Assembly (NCBI RefSeq): GCF_014170305.1
Contig: NZ_LZZT01000044.1
Location: forward strand, 1-64,000
DNA from: Achromobacter sp. UMC71
GTDB lineage: Bacteria; Pseudomonadota; Gammaproteobacteria; Burkholderiales; Burkholderiaceae_B
Length of the DNA stretch: 64,000 bases
Direction: 5' to 3'
The position numbers were made by a program, and so were the translations under genes. How positions within the stretch are numbered: position 1 is the first letter of the stretch; every line of letters starts with the position of its first letter. This document shows positions 42,490 through 50,490 of this stretch, piece after piece. The notes beneath the pieces were generated by a model. That model worked only from the letters and a program-made list of their open reading frames with translations. It had not been told where the DNA came from and searched no databases.

Positions 42490-43179
42490 TCAGCGCGCCG
42501 CGGCCCAGCCGGCCAGCAGGGCCGGCAGCTGCTTCATGTCGGTGAACACATGCGCCACGCCCACGTTGCGCAGCGCCTCGGGGCTGCTGTGGCCGTTGGC
42601 ATCCGGGCTGTAGCCGAACACGGTGGCGCCCGCCGCCACGCCGGCGGTCGCGCCGGTGACCGTATCCTCGACCACCGCGCAGCGCTTGGGATCCACCCCC
42701 AGCGCGCTGGCCGCGGCCAGATACACGTCCGGATGCGGCTTGCTGCGCGGCATTTCGTGGCCACTGAAGACCCGCTCGCCAAAGCACTCGGCGAGGCCGA
42801 TCTTGGCCAGCTGCAATTCCACCTTGCGGCGGTCCGCGCCCGAGGCGACGGCGATGCGGCCATCCAGCGCCTGGTGCAAGGCGCGCACGGCGTCCGGCGC
42901 GCCGGGGATTTCCAGCAGCTCGCGATCCAGCGCGGCGTTGCGGCGCTCGCGGAATTGCGCGAACCAGTCGGGCGACAGCGCCACGCCGGTCTTGGACTGG
43001 ATCAGGGGCAGTTCGTCCCGCACGGCCTTGCCGGTGAAGATGCGCGTGGCCTCTTCAAACGTGATCGCCCAGCCCAGCTCATTGAGCATCTCGGTCAGGA
43101 CGCGGGCGGTAATGGGTTCGGAGTCGACCAGCACGCCGTCGCAATCGAACAGCACGGCGTCAAAGGGAAAATCAGTCAT
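42490..43179 (-). CDS. HAD-superfamily phosphatase, beta-phosphoglucomutase-like
   Basis: A 229-residue HAD hydrolase with motif I FDAVLFDCDGVLVDSEP (nucleophile Asp), motif II VASGADRRKVELQLAK, motif III Lys in MPRSKPHPDVYLAAA and motif IV VVEDTVTGATAG. Resembles phosphoglycolate phosphatase and beta-phosphoglucomutase type enzymes with a helical cap. Substrate unknown. ATG at 43179 fits the family; the frame extends to 43500. Confidence 0.9.
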   Translation of the reverse strand: MTDFPFDAVLFDCDGVLVDSEPITARVLTEMLNELGWAITFEEATRIFTGKAVRDELPLIQSKTGVALSPDWFAQFRERRNAALDRELLEIPGAPDAVRALHQALDGRIAVASGADRRKVELQLAKIGLAECFGERVFSGHEMPRSKPHPDVYLAAASALGVDPKRCAVVEDTVTGATAGVAAGATVFGYSPDANGHSSPEALRNVGVAHVFTDMKQLPALLAGWAAAR

Positions 43180-43315
43180 TGCGGGCAGCAGGGAAAGGGT
43201 CCAGGAAGCCCTCAAGCATACTGCACCGCAACAGCGGCCCGCGATGGCAAGCTTCGGAGTGCCGATCGCGGCGCGGGCCGCTATGCTGTAGGTCCCCTCA
43301 GCCGCATCGGCTTCC

Positions 43316-44059
43316 ATGACGCCACCCAAATCGACTTCCGCGCCCGCCGCCGCATCCAAGCCCGGCAAGACCGCCGCCCGGCCAGCGCCCGCGCCCGTCT
43401 CCTCCGGCTTGAATCCCGCCGTCGCGGCGCCCCTGTACAGACGCGCGGCCAGGCACCTGGCCGCGCTGGATGCAGACTGGGCCCGCCACGTCGCCGCCAT
43501 CGGCCCCTGCCGCCACGAATCGCGGCCGGCCCGCGATCCCTACGAAGCGCTGGTGCGCGCCATCGCCTACCAGCAACTGCACGCCCGCGCCGGCGACGCC
43601 ATCCTGGGCCGCTTCCTGGCGCTGTATCCCAACCAGGTGTTCCCGGCGCCGCGCGCGCTGCTCGCCACCGACCCGCAGGCCCAGCGCGACTGCGGTTTTT
43701 CCGCGTCCAAGCTGGCCACCATCCGCGGCATCGCGCAGGCGGCGCTGGACGGCGTCATCCCCGGCCGCGACGAAGCGCTGGCAATGACGGACGAGGCGCT
43801 GATCGAACGCCTGGTGGCGCTGCGCGGCGTGGGCCGCTGGACCGTCGAGATGCTGCTGATCTACACGCTGGAGCGCGTGGACATCCTGCCGGTGGATGAC
43901 TACGGCGTGCGCGAAGGCTACCGCCGGCTGAAGGGCCTGGACAAGGCGCCGTCACCCGCCCAGATGCGCGCCATCGGCCAAGCCTACAGCCCCTACCGCA
44001 CCATCGCGACCTGGTATCTGTGGCGCATGCCCGCCATGCCGGCCCCGGCCGCGCCATGA
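43316..44059 (+). CDS. alkA: DNA-3-methyladenine glycosylase II
   Basis: A 247-residue HhH-GPD base-excision repair glycosylase. After a Pro/Ala/Lys-rich N-terminal tail of about 30 residues comes YEALVRAIAYQQLHARAGDAILGRF, the helix-hairpin-helix LVALRGVGRWTVEMLLIYTLE, and the catalytic Asp in ILPVDDYGVREG. It removes alkylated bases such as 3-methyladenine. The stop overlaps the ATG of a 2OG oxygenase-like gene (ATGA), which parallels the oxygenase-alkB arrangement at 35 kb. Confidence 0.94.
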   Translation: MTPPKSTSAPAAASKPGKTAARPAPAPVSSGLNPAVAAPLYRRAARHLAALDADWARHVAAIGPCRHESRPARDPYEALVRAIAYQQLHARAGDAILGRFLALYPNQVFPAPRALLATDPQAQRDCGFSASKLATIRGIAQAALDGVIPGRDEALAMTDEALIERLVALRGVGRWTVEMLLIYTLERVDILPVDDYGVREGYRRLKGLDKAPSPAQMRAIGQAYSPYRTIATWYLWRMPAMPAPAAP

Positions 44060-44715
44060 CGGCCGCCGCGCGCGCATTGGAGCGCTACGACTGGGCCTGG
44101 ATCGCGCAGCAGCTGGATGCCGAAGGCTGGGCGCCGCTGCCCGCCCTGTTCAGCGCGGCGCAGGTGCACGCATTGACGGCGGCCTTCGACGCGCCTGCCG
44201 CCGCAAGCCAGGCGCAAGCGCTTGCCCACCAGGGCGAACGCCGCTATCTGAATGGCGCATTGCCCTGCACGCTGGATGGCCTGGCGCCGGCGCTGCACGC
44301 GCGGCTGGCGCCGTTGGCACAATCGTGGTCGCAGCGCCTGGGCCGCGTTGCGGCCAGCCTGCCGCTGGCGCTGGCAGACTCGCCCCTGCTGCACCGACTG
44401 CGCGAAGACGAGGCGCATCCCTTGACGCACAAGATCGATGACGCGGCGTTTCCGCTGCGGCTGGTCGCGCTGCTGTCCGACCCTGGCCAGGATTTTTCCG
44501 GCGGCGAATTCGTCATGACCGAGCAACGCCCGCGCCAGCAGTCACGGCCCCTGGTGCTGCCGCTGGGCCTGGGCGACGCGGCGCTGATCGCGGCCGCGCA
44601 CCGGCCCATCCGCGGCGCGCAGGGCGACTACCGGGCTACCTTGCGTCACGCCATCAGCCGCGTGCGCGGCGGCGTGCGCCTGGGGCTGGAGCTGCCGCTC
44701 AATTCTCCGCGGTGA
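44056..44715 (+). CDS. Degenerate 2OG oxygenase-like protein linked to alkA
   Basis: A 219-residue paralogue of the oxygenase at 35053. Shared segments: LERYDWAWIAQQLDAEGWAPLPALFSAAQ versus LDWTRIAADLDARGHAVAAGLLTPAQ; FPLRLVALLSDPGQDFSGGEFVMTE versus FPLQVAVLLSRPGEDFTGGEFVMTE; GDYRATLRHAISRVRGG versus GWRRVAMRHGVSALRDG. Where the active paralogue has LHQDLYGEHVFP this one has THKIDDAAFP, with a shortened loop, so the HxD iron site is altered or lost; the distal His remains. Translationally coupled to alkA. Could be a non-catalytic partner or have changed metal ligation. Confidence 0.8.
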   Translation: MTAAARALERYDWAWIAQQLDAEGWAPLPALFSAAQVHALTAAFDAPAAASQAQALAHQGERRYLNGALPCTLDGLAPALHARLAPLAQSWSQRLGRVAASLPLALADSPLLHRLREDEAHPLTHKIDDAAFPLRLVALLSDPGQDFSGGEFVMTEQRPRQQSRPLVLPLGLGDAALIAAAHRPIRGAQGDYRATLRHAISRVRGGVRLGLELPLNSPR

Positions 44716-45706
44716 TGTGTCCGTCCGCCACCACCTTGGCGAACACGGCGGTCTGCGCCTGGATGAAGGCGCGAAAGGCGTCCGGCGTCATGGGCTGCAC
44801 CTCGCCGCCCAGTCCACGCAGGCTGGCGACCAGCTTTTCGTCGCGCAGGCAGCGGTCGATGGCCGCGGCCAATTGCTGCCGCACCGGCGCGGGGGTCGCC
44901 GCCGGCACGAAGATGCCGAACCAGTTTTCCAGCGCGTAGTCCTTCAGCGGCGCGTACTCGGCCACCGCCGGAATGTCGGGCGCGAACGAGGCGCGGGTGG
45001 CCGACGTGACGGCCAAGGGCTTGACCTTGCCGCTCTTGATGAACGGCAGCGCGCCGGCCAGGCTCACGAACGTCAGGTCGACGCTGCCCGCGGCCACGTC
45101 GACCAGTTGCGCCGAGGCGCCCTTGTACGGCACGTGGACCATCTTGATGCCGGCCAGGGATTGCAGCAGTTCGCCGTTCAAGTGCTGCGGATTGCCCACG
45201 CCGCTGGTGGCGTAGGTCAGGCGGTCGGGGTTGGCGCGGCCGTAGGCCACCAGTTCCTGCACGTTGGCCACGGGCAGCTTCGGGTTGGCGACCAGCACGT
45301 TGGGCACCCGTGCCACCAGCGCGATCGGCGCCAGGTCGCGCTCGGGCTGGTACTGCATCTTGCCCTTGAACACCAGCGGGTTGATGGCGGTCTCGCCAGC
45401 AGATCCCAGCAGCAGCGTGGTGCCGTCGGGCGCGGAACGCACCACCGTCTGCGCGCCCAGCATGCCGCTGGCGCCCGGCTTGTTTTCCACCACCACGCCC
45501 TGCGGCAGCTCGGCGCGCAGGCGTTCAGCCAGCAGACGGCCCATACCGTCCACCCCGCCGCCGGCGGCAAAGGGCACGATCAGGGTGATCGGCCGCCCGG
45601 CCGCCAAGGCCGACGCGCCGGCCGCCCCCGGCTCGGCGGCATGCAGCGGCGACGCCGCGGCCAGGGTCAGGGCCGCGCTGGCGGCAAGCGTGCGGATGTG
45701 GGTCAT
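44699..45706 (-). CDS. Bug-type tripartite tricarboxylate transporter substrate-binding protein
   Basis: A 335-residue periplasmic receptor with signal peptide (LAASAALTLAAASPLHAAEPG). Bug family segments: RPITLIVPFAAGGGVDGMGRLLAERL, VVVENKPGASGMLGAQTVV, YATSGVGNPQHLNGELLQSLAGIKMVHVPYKG and SGKVKPLAVTS. Binds a carboxylate or aromatic acid; no TctA/TctB membrane genes are adjacent. It is divergent from an aconitase-family gene, suggesting a di- or tricarboxylate ligand. Its 3' end overlaps the convergent oxygenase-like gene by 17 bases. Confidence 0.93.
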   Translation of the reverse strand: MTHIRTLAASAALTLAAASPLHAAEPGAAGASALAAGRPITLIVPFAAGGGVDGMGRLLAERLRAELPQGVVVENKPGASGMLGAQTVVRSAPDGTTLLLGSAGETAINPLVFKGKMQYQPERDLAPIALVARVPNVLVANPKLPVANVQELVAYGRANPDRLTYATSGVGNPQHLNGELLQSLAGIKMVHVPYKGASAQLVDVAAGSVDLTFVSLAGALPFIKSGKVKPLAVTSATRASFAPDIPAVAEYAPLKDYALENWFGIFVPAATPAPVRQQLAAAIDRCLRDEKLVASLRGLGGEVQPMTPDAFRAFIQAQTAVFAKVVADGHITAEN

Positions 45707-45755
45707 GATCTGTCTCCTGGATGGCCTGCTCGATGGCGGCCGGGTTATTCCTTAA

Positions 45756-45774
45756 TTGCATTTTATAGATGCAA
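45756..45774. promoter_or_regulatory. Palindromic operator in the Bug/aconitase divergent promoter
   Basis: TTGCAT-N7-ATGCAA with perfect 6-base arms, 50 bases from the Bug gene start and about 18 bases before the aconitase start at 45793. The co-oriented GntR gene at 48458 is the natural candidate to bind it. Confidence 0.55.
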
Positions 45775-45792
45775 TATGCAAAACTGGCAGCT

Positions 45793-48432
45793 ATGGAAAA
45801 CACCAATCCCTCGCCCCGCCGCAGCGGCTTCACGCTGGACGGCGTCGCCTACACCCACATCGACATGGCAGCGACAGTCGGTCCAGACTACTACCGCCTG
45901 CCGGTGGTGCTGCGGCTGCTGCTGGAAAACGCGCTGCGCAACATGCAGGGCGCCGAGCGCGACGAGGCCGTGGCCGCCCTGCTGGCGTGGCTGACGCACG
46001 GCACCAGCGAAGCCGAGATCGCGTTCCAGCCCGGCCGCGTGCTGATGCACGACACCACCAGCACGCCTGCGCTGGTGGACATCGCCGCCATGCGCGATGC
46101 GCTGGACGAAGCCGGCGTCGACCCGCGCGCCCTGAACCCGGTGCTGCCGGTGGACGTGTCGGTGGACCATTCGCTGGCGGTGCAGGCCTACGCGCAACCC
46201 GGCGCGGCGGCGCAGAACCTGGCGCTGGAATTGCGCCGCAACGCCGAGCGCTACCGCTTCCTGCGCTGGGCCTCCAAAGCACTGTCGAACGTGCGCATCC
46301 ACCCGCCGGGCACCGGCATCATGCACACCATCAACCTGGAGCAACTGGCCACGGTGGTGTGCCATGAAGCGGGTACGCTGCACCCGGACATGATGATCGG
46401 CACCGACAGCCACACGCCCATGATCAACGGCATCGGCGTGCTGGGCTGGGGCGTCGGCGGCCTGGAGGCGCAGACGGTGATGTTCGGCATGCCCACCCTG
46501 CTGCGCATTCCCGACGTGATCGGCGTGCGCCTGACGGGCGCGCTGGCGTCCGGCGTCACCGCCACGGACCTGGCGCTGACCGTGACCCAGCGCCTGCGCG
46601 CCATCCAGGTGTCGGGCGAGTTCGTCGAGTTCTTCGGCCCCGGCGTGGCCACGCTGTCGGCCGGCAGCCGTTGCGTGGTCGCCAACATGGCGCCCGAGTA
46701 CGGCGCCACCACCGGCTATTTTCCGATCGACGGCGCCACGCTGGACTACCTGCGCCAGACCGGCCGCGACGAGGCCCATATCGCCCGCGTCGGCGCCTAT
46801 GCCGCCAGCGCCGGCATCGCCCTGGATCCGGCGGCCAGCCCGCGCTACACCCGCGTCATCGAGATCGCGCTGGACCGCGTGCAGATGCACGTGGCCGGCC
46901 CCAAGCGGCCGCAGGACCTGCATCCGTACAGCCAGACCCGCGAGATCCTGGCGCGCCTGGCCTTCACGCCCAAGGCCGCATCGGCGCTGCCGCGCCACGC
47001 CATCGCCATTGCCGCCATCACCAGTTGCACCAACACGTCGGACCCGCGCCTGCTGATCGCCGCCGGCCTGCTGGCGCGCAAGGCCCGCCGCGCGGGGCTG
47101 ACGGTGCCCGCCTGGGTCAAGACATCCCTGGGCCCGGGCTCGCCCGCCGCCGCCGATTACCTGGCGCGCGCCGGCCTGCTGGACGACCTGGCCGCGGTGG
47201 GCTTCGACATCGTGGGCTACGGCTGCACCACCTGTATCGGCAACTCGGGGCCGCTGCCTGCAATGGTGCAGCAGGCCATGGCCACGGGCGCCGTCCACCC
47301 GGTGGCGGTGCTGTCCGGCAACCGCAATTTCACCGGCCGCATCCACCCCGACCTGGACCTGGGTTTTCTGATGTCGCCGCCGCTGGTCATCGCCTTCGCG
47401 CTGGCGGGGGACGCCGAACGCGACCTGTCGCGCGAACCCGTGCAGACAACGCCGGACGGCCGCGCCGTGCACTTGCGCGACCTGTGGCCCGGCGATGCCG
47501 AGATCGACGCCGCGCTGGCGCAGGGCCTGCGCGCCGCGGATTTCCGCCAGGCCTTCCAGATCGCCAGCGCCAACCCGGCCTGGCAGGCGCTGCAATCGCC
47601 GGACACGCCGCGCTTTCCCTGGGACCCCGCGTCGACCGCGTTGCGGCGCCCGCCCTTCGCCGCGGCCGGCCCGGCCAGCCAGTTGGGCCGCTACGCCGCC
47701 TATCCGCTGCTGGTGCTGGGCGACGACGTCACCACCGATCACCTGTCACCCGCCAGCGCCATTCCACCGGGCAGCCTGATCGCCGACTTCCTGGTCGCGC
47801 AAGGCGACGACCGCAACGACCTGAACGTCTTCGCCTCGCGCCGCGGTAATTGGGAAGTGATGATGCGGGCCGCGTTCTACGCCAAGAGCCTGGTCAATCT
47901 GCTCAGCCCCGCCGCGCCCGTGGGCCACACGCTGCACGTGCCCAGCGGCCGCATTGAACCGATCTGGGAGGCCGCCGCGCGCTACCGCCGCGACGGCGAC
48001 GCGGTCGTGCTGCTGGCCGGCGAACGCTTCGGCACCGGTTCGTCCCGCGACTGGGCCGCCAAGGGCCAGCGATTGCTGGGCATCCGCGCGGTACTGGCGG
48101 TGAGCTTTGAGCGCATCCACCGGTCGAACCTGATCGGCATGGGCATCCTGCCGCTGCGCCTGCCCGCGGGCATCACGCCGCACAGCCTGGCGATCCAGCC
48201 TGGCGACCGGCTCGAGATCGATTGCGCGGCGGACACCCTGACGCCACGCAAGGCCGTGCCGGTGCGCGTGCTGCGCGCCGGTGGCAGCGAGGAAGCGCTG
48301 CAGGCAACGGCCGCCGTGGAAACCCAGCTGGAACTGCGCCTCTTGCGTATGGGCGGGGTGATTCCCGCTATCCTAGCGGATACCCTCGGCGCCCACGGAC
48401 AGGCGCCGGCCGAACCGGGCTCTCGCGACTGA
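45793..48432 (+). CDS. Aconitase-family hydratase (AcnA-like)
   Basis: An 879-residue 4Fe-4S hydratase. N-terminal region FQPGRVLMHDTTSTPALVDIAAMRDA and VDVSVDHS; TDSHTPMINGIGVLGWGVGGLEA; cluster cysteines in ITSCTNTSD and GYGCTTCIGNSGPL; swivel domain with VLAGERFGTGSSRDWAAKG. Catalyses an aconitase-type isomerisation; its position with a carboxylate receptor, GntR regulator and lactonase suggests a dedicated catabolic paralogue rather than the TCA enzyme (inference). ATG at 45793 preferred because the upstream in-frame ATG (45769) lies within the palindrome. Confidence 0.9.
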   Translation: MENTNPSPRRSGFTLDGVAYTHIDMAATVGPDYYRLPVVLRLLLENALRNMQGAERDEAVAALLAWLTHGTSEAEIAFQPGRVLMHDTTSTPALVDIAAMRDALDEAGVDPRALNPVLPVDVSVDHSLAVQAYAQPGAAAQNLALELRRNAERYRFLRWASKALSNVRIHPPGTGIMHTINLEQLATVVCHEAGTLHPDMMIGTDSHTPMINGIGVLGWGVGGLEAQTVMFGMPTLLRIPDVIGVRLTGALASGVTATDLALTVTQRLRAIQVSGEFVEFFGPGVATLSAGSRCVVANMAPEYGATTGYFPIDGATLDYLRQTGRDEAHIARVGAYAASAGIALDPAASPRYTRVIEIALDRVQMHVAGPKRPQDLHPYSQTREILARLAFTPKAASALPRHAIAIAAITSCTNTSDPRLLIAAGLLARKARRAGLTVPAWVKTSLGPGSPAAADYLARAGLLDDLAAVGFDIVGYGCTTCIGNSGPLPAMVQQAMATGAVHPVAVLSGNRNFTGRIHPDLDLGFLMSPPLVIAFALAGDAERDLSREPVQTTPDGRAVHLRDLWPGDAEIDAALAQGLRAADFRQAFQIASANPAWQALQSPDTPRFPWDPASTALRRPPFAAAGPASQLGRYAAYPLLVLGDDVTTDHLSPASAIPPGSLIADFLVAQGDDRNDLNVFASRRGNWEVMMRAAFYAKSLVNLLSPAAPVGHTLHVPSGRIEPIWEAAARYRRDGDAVVLLAGERFGTGSSRDWAAKGQRLLGIRAVLAVSFERIHRSNLIGMGILPLRLPAGITPHSLAIQPGDRLEIDCAADTLTPRKAVPVRVLRAGGSEEALQATAAVETQLELRLLRMGGVIPAILADTLGAHGQAPAEPGSRD

Positions 48433-48457
48433 GGCCCACGCAACCCGGGCCTATCCC

Positions 48458-49354
48458 ATGAGCGCGCAGACCAACACCGTTAGCAAGATCCTGGAGCTGA
48501 TCCGCCAAGACCGCCTGCCCTGCGGCGCCCACCTGACGGCGCAGAAGCTGGCCGATCGCCTGCGCCTGTCGCGCTCGCCGGTCAACGACGCGCTGGGCAT
48601 CCTGGAACAGCATGGCATCGTGGCGCGCAAGCCCAACCGCGGCTACTTCCTGCAGCACGCCTACGACGCGCTGGACCAGGCCCCGACCGACCTGGCGCCG
48701 CCCGCCGCCGACGACATCGTCACGCAGAGCTATTTCCGGCTGGCCGACGAGCTGCTGCGCGGCGAACTGCCGATGCAATGCAGCGAAGCGCTGCTGCGCG
48801 GCCGCTACGCGCTGACCCATGCACAGACCCAGGCGTTGCTGGCGCGCGTGGCGCAGGAAGGCTGGGCGCAGCGGCGCCCCGGCTATGGCTGGGAATTCTC
48901 GACCATGATGACCACGCCGGACAGCCTGCTGCAGTCGTACCGCCTGCGCCTGGCGCTGGAGCCCGCCGCCCTGCTGGAGCCGGGCTTTCGCATCGACAAG
49001 GCCGTGCTGGAACGCTGCCGCGCCGCCGAACACCACCTGCTGAACGGCGGCATTGCCACCGACACCGCCGACCAGTTGCACGACCGCGGCGTACGTTTCC
49101 ATGAATCGCTGGTCGAGGCCTCGGGCAATCCGTTTTTCATCGACACCATCAAACGCGTCAACCGTGTGCGCCGGCTGCTGTCGTACCGCTCGATGCAAGA
49201 CCGCAGCCGCTACAAGCAGCACTGCGACCAGCACCTGGAAATCCTTGACCTGCTCGAACACGAGCGCAACGAGGACGCTGCCCAAGCCCTGGCCAGCCAC
49301 CTGCGCAGCACGCTCGACAACCTGGCCCGCATCAGCGGCATTCTCACGTCCTAG
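48458..49354 (+). CDS. GntR family regulator with FCD domain and extra winged-helix-like segment
   Basis: A 298-residue regulator, larger than most FadR-type proteins. N-terminal winged helix: VSKILELIRQDRLPCGAHLTAQKLADRLRLSRSPVNDALGILEQHGIVARKPNRGYFL. A second segment, YFRLADELLRGELPMQCSEALLRGRYALTHAQTQALLARVAQEGWAQRRPGYGWEF, reads like a second degenerate winged helix. The FCD ligand domain follows with metal-site residues (RVRFHESLVEASGNP, KQHCDQHLEILDLLEH). It lies 25 bases after the aconitase-family gene, so it probably controls this operon and the Bug gene. Confidence 0.88.
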   Translation: MSAQTNTVSKILELIRQDRLPCGAHLTAQKLADRLRLSRSPVNDALGILEQHGIVARKPNRGYFLQHAYDALDQAPTDLAPPAADDIVTQSYFRLADELLRGELPMQCSEALLRGRYALTHAQTQALLARVAQEGWAQRRPGYGWEFSTMMTTPDSLLQSYRLRLALEPAALLEPGFRIDKAVLERCRAAEHHLLNGGIATDTADQLHDRGVRFHESLVEASGNPFFIDTIKRVNRVRRLLSYRSMQDRSRYKQHCDQHLEILDLLEHERNEDAAQALASHLRSTLDNLARISGILTS

Positions 49355-49403
49355 GGCCTGCGGCGCATGGCCCTTGCTTGTCTTTCAGGAACAGACCTTG
49401 GCC

Positions 49404-50459
49404 ATGCACGTCTATATCGGTTCGCGCACCACCCGCGAACGCAACGCCCGCGGCGACGGCATCAGCGTCTTTGACTATGCCCCCGGCACCGGCGCGCTGA
49501 CGCCCACGCAAGTCGTCGGCGGACTGGTCAACCCCTCGTACCTGCTGCCGCACCCGTCCCTGCCCGTGCTGTACGCCGTGCACGGCGACCGCCGCGAAGT
49601 CAGCACGTTGCGGCGCGATCCGCGCAGCGGCCGCCTGGAGCCCTGGCTCTGCCAATCCTGCGAAGGCCAGAACCCCGTGCATCTGGCGCTGGCGCCGTCG
49701 GGCCGCTACCTGATGGTGTCCAACCACCTGAGCGGCACGCTGGCGGTGCTGCCCGTGGCTGCCGACGGCAGCCTGGAACCGGTGGCGCAACAGATACCCA
49801 TGGCGGGCGAGCCCGGTCCGCACCGCAAGGAACAGCCGCATGCCAAGCCGCACTACAACCTGGTGGATCCGTCCGGCCGCTACGTCATCGTGCCGGACAA
49901 GGGCCTGGACCGCGTGTTCCTGCATGCTTTGCAGGACGGCCGTGTAGACGACGCGCCGGCCAGCATCGCCGATGCGCGCGAAGGCGCCGGCCCGCGCCAT
50001 GCGGTGTTTCATCCGGCCGGCCGCTGGGCTTACGTCATCAACGAGCTGGACAACACCGTGACGGCCTATGCCGTGGACGCCGGCGCGTTGCGCCCTTTCC
50101 AGGTGCTGCCGTCGCTGCCCGATACCTATACCGGCAACAGCCGCGCCGCGGGCATCGCCATCGATGCCAACGGCCGCCACCTGTATGCCTCGAACCGCGG
50201 CGACGACAGCATCGCCGTGTTCCAAATCGACCCGCGCATGGGCAGGCTTGCCGCCGTGCAGCACGCCCCCACCCATGGCCGGACGCCGCGTTTTTTCACA
50301 CTGGCGCCGGACGGCCGTTTCCTGTTCGTGCTGAACGAAGACAGCGACACGCTGGAGCGCTTCCGTGTGCATCCCGAAGACGGCACGCTGGCGCACGACG
50401 GGGGCACGCAGAAAATCGGCAGCCCCGTGTGCATGGTGTTCGCGCCAAGATTGGCCTGA
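49404..50459 (+). CDS. Lactonase family beta-propeller protein
   Basis: A 351-residue seven-bladed propeller of the lactonase/carboxymuconate-cyclase type (PF10282). Blades show repeated AxxPSGRYLMVSNHLSGTLAVL, DPSGRYVIVPDKGLDRVFLH, HPAGRWAYVINELDNTVTAY, DANGRHLYASNRGDDSIAVF and APDGRFLFVLNEDSDTLERF. Likely hydrolyses a sugar-acid or carboxymuconate-type lactone. No signal peptide. It follows gntR by 49 bases and probably shares its transcript. The longer upstream frame overlaps gntR and is not real. Confidence 0.88.
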   Translation: MHVYIGSRTTRERNARGDGISVFDYAPGTGALTPTQVVGGLVNPSYLLPHPSLPVLYAVHGDRREVSTLRRDPRSGRLEPWLCQSCEGQNPVHLALAPSGRYLMVSNHLSGTLAVLPVAADGSLEPVAQQIPMAGEPGPHRKEQPHAKPHYNLVDPSGRYVIVPDKGLDRVFLHALQDGRVDDAPASIADAREGAGPRHAVFHPAGRWAYVINELDNTVTAYAVDAGALRPFQVLPSLPDTYTGNSRAAGIAIDANGRHLYASNRGDDSIAVFQIDPRMGRLAAVQHAPTHGRTPRFFTLAPDGRFLFVLNEDSDTLERFRVHPEDGTLAHDGGTQKIGSPVCMVFAPRLA

Positions 50460-50490
50460 CCCCGCGCCCGCACGAACACAGGCAGGGACG

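Noticed and set aside
45763-47742. 659-codon open frame antisense to the aconitase-family gene
   Set aside because: No protein-like composition or family; the sense strand carries all aconitase motifs.
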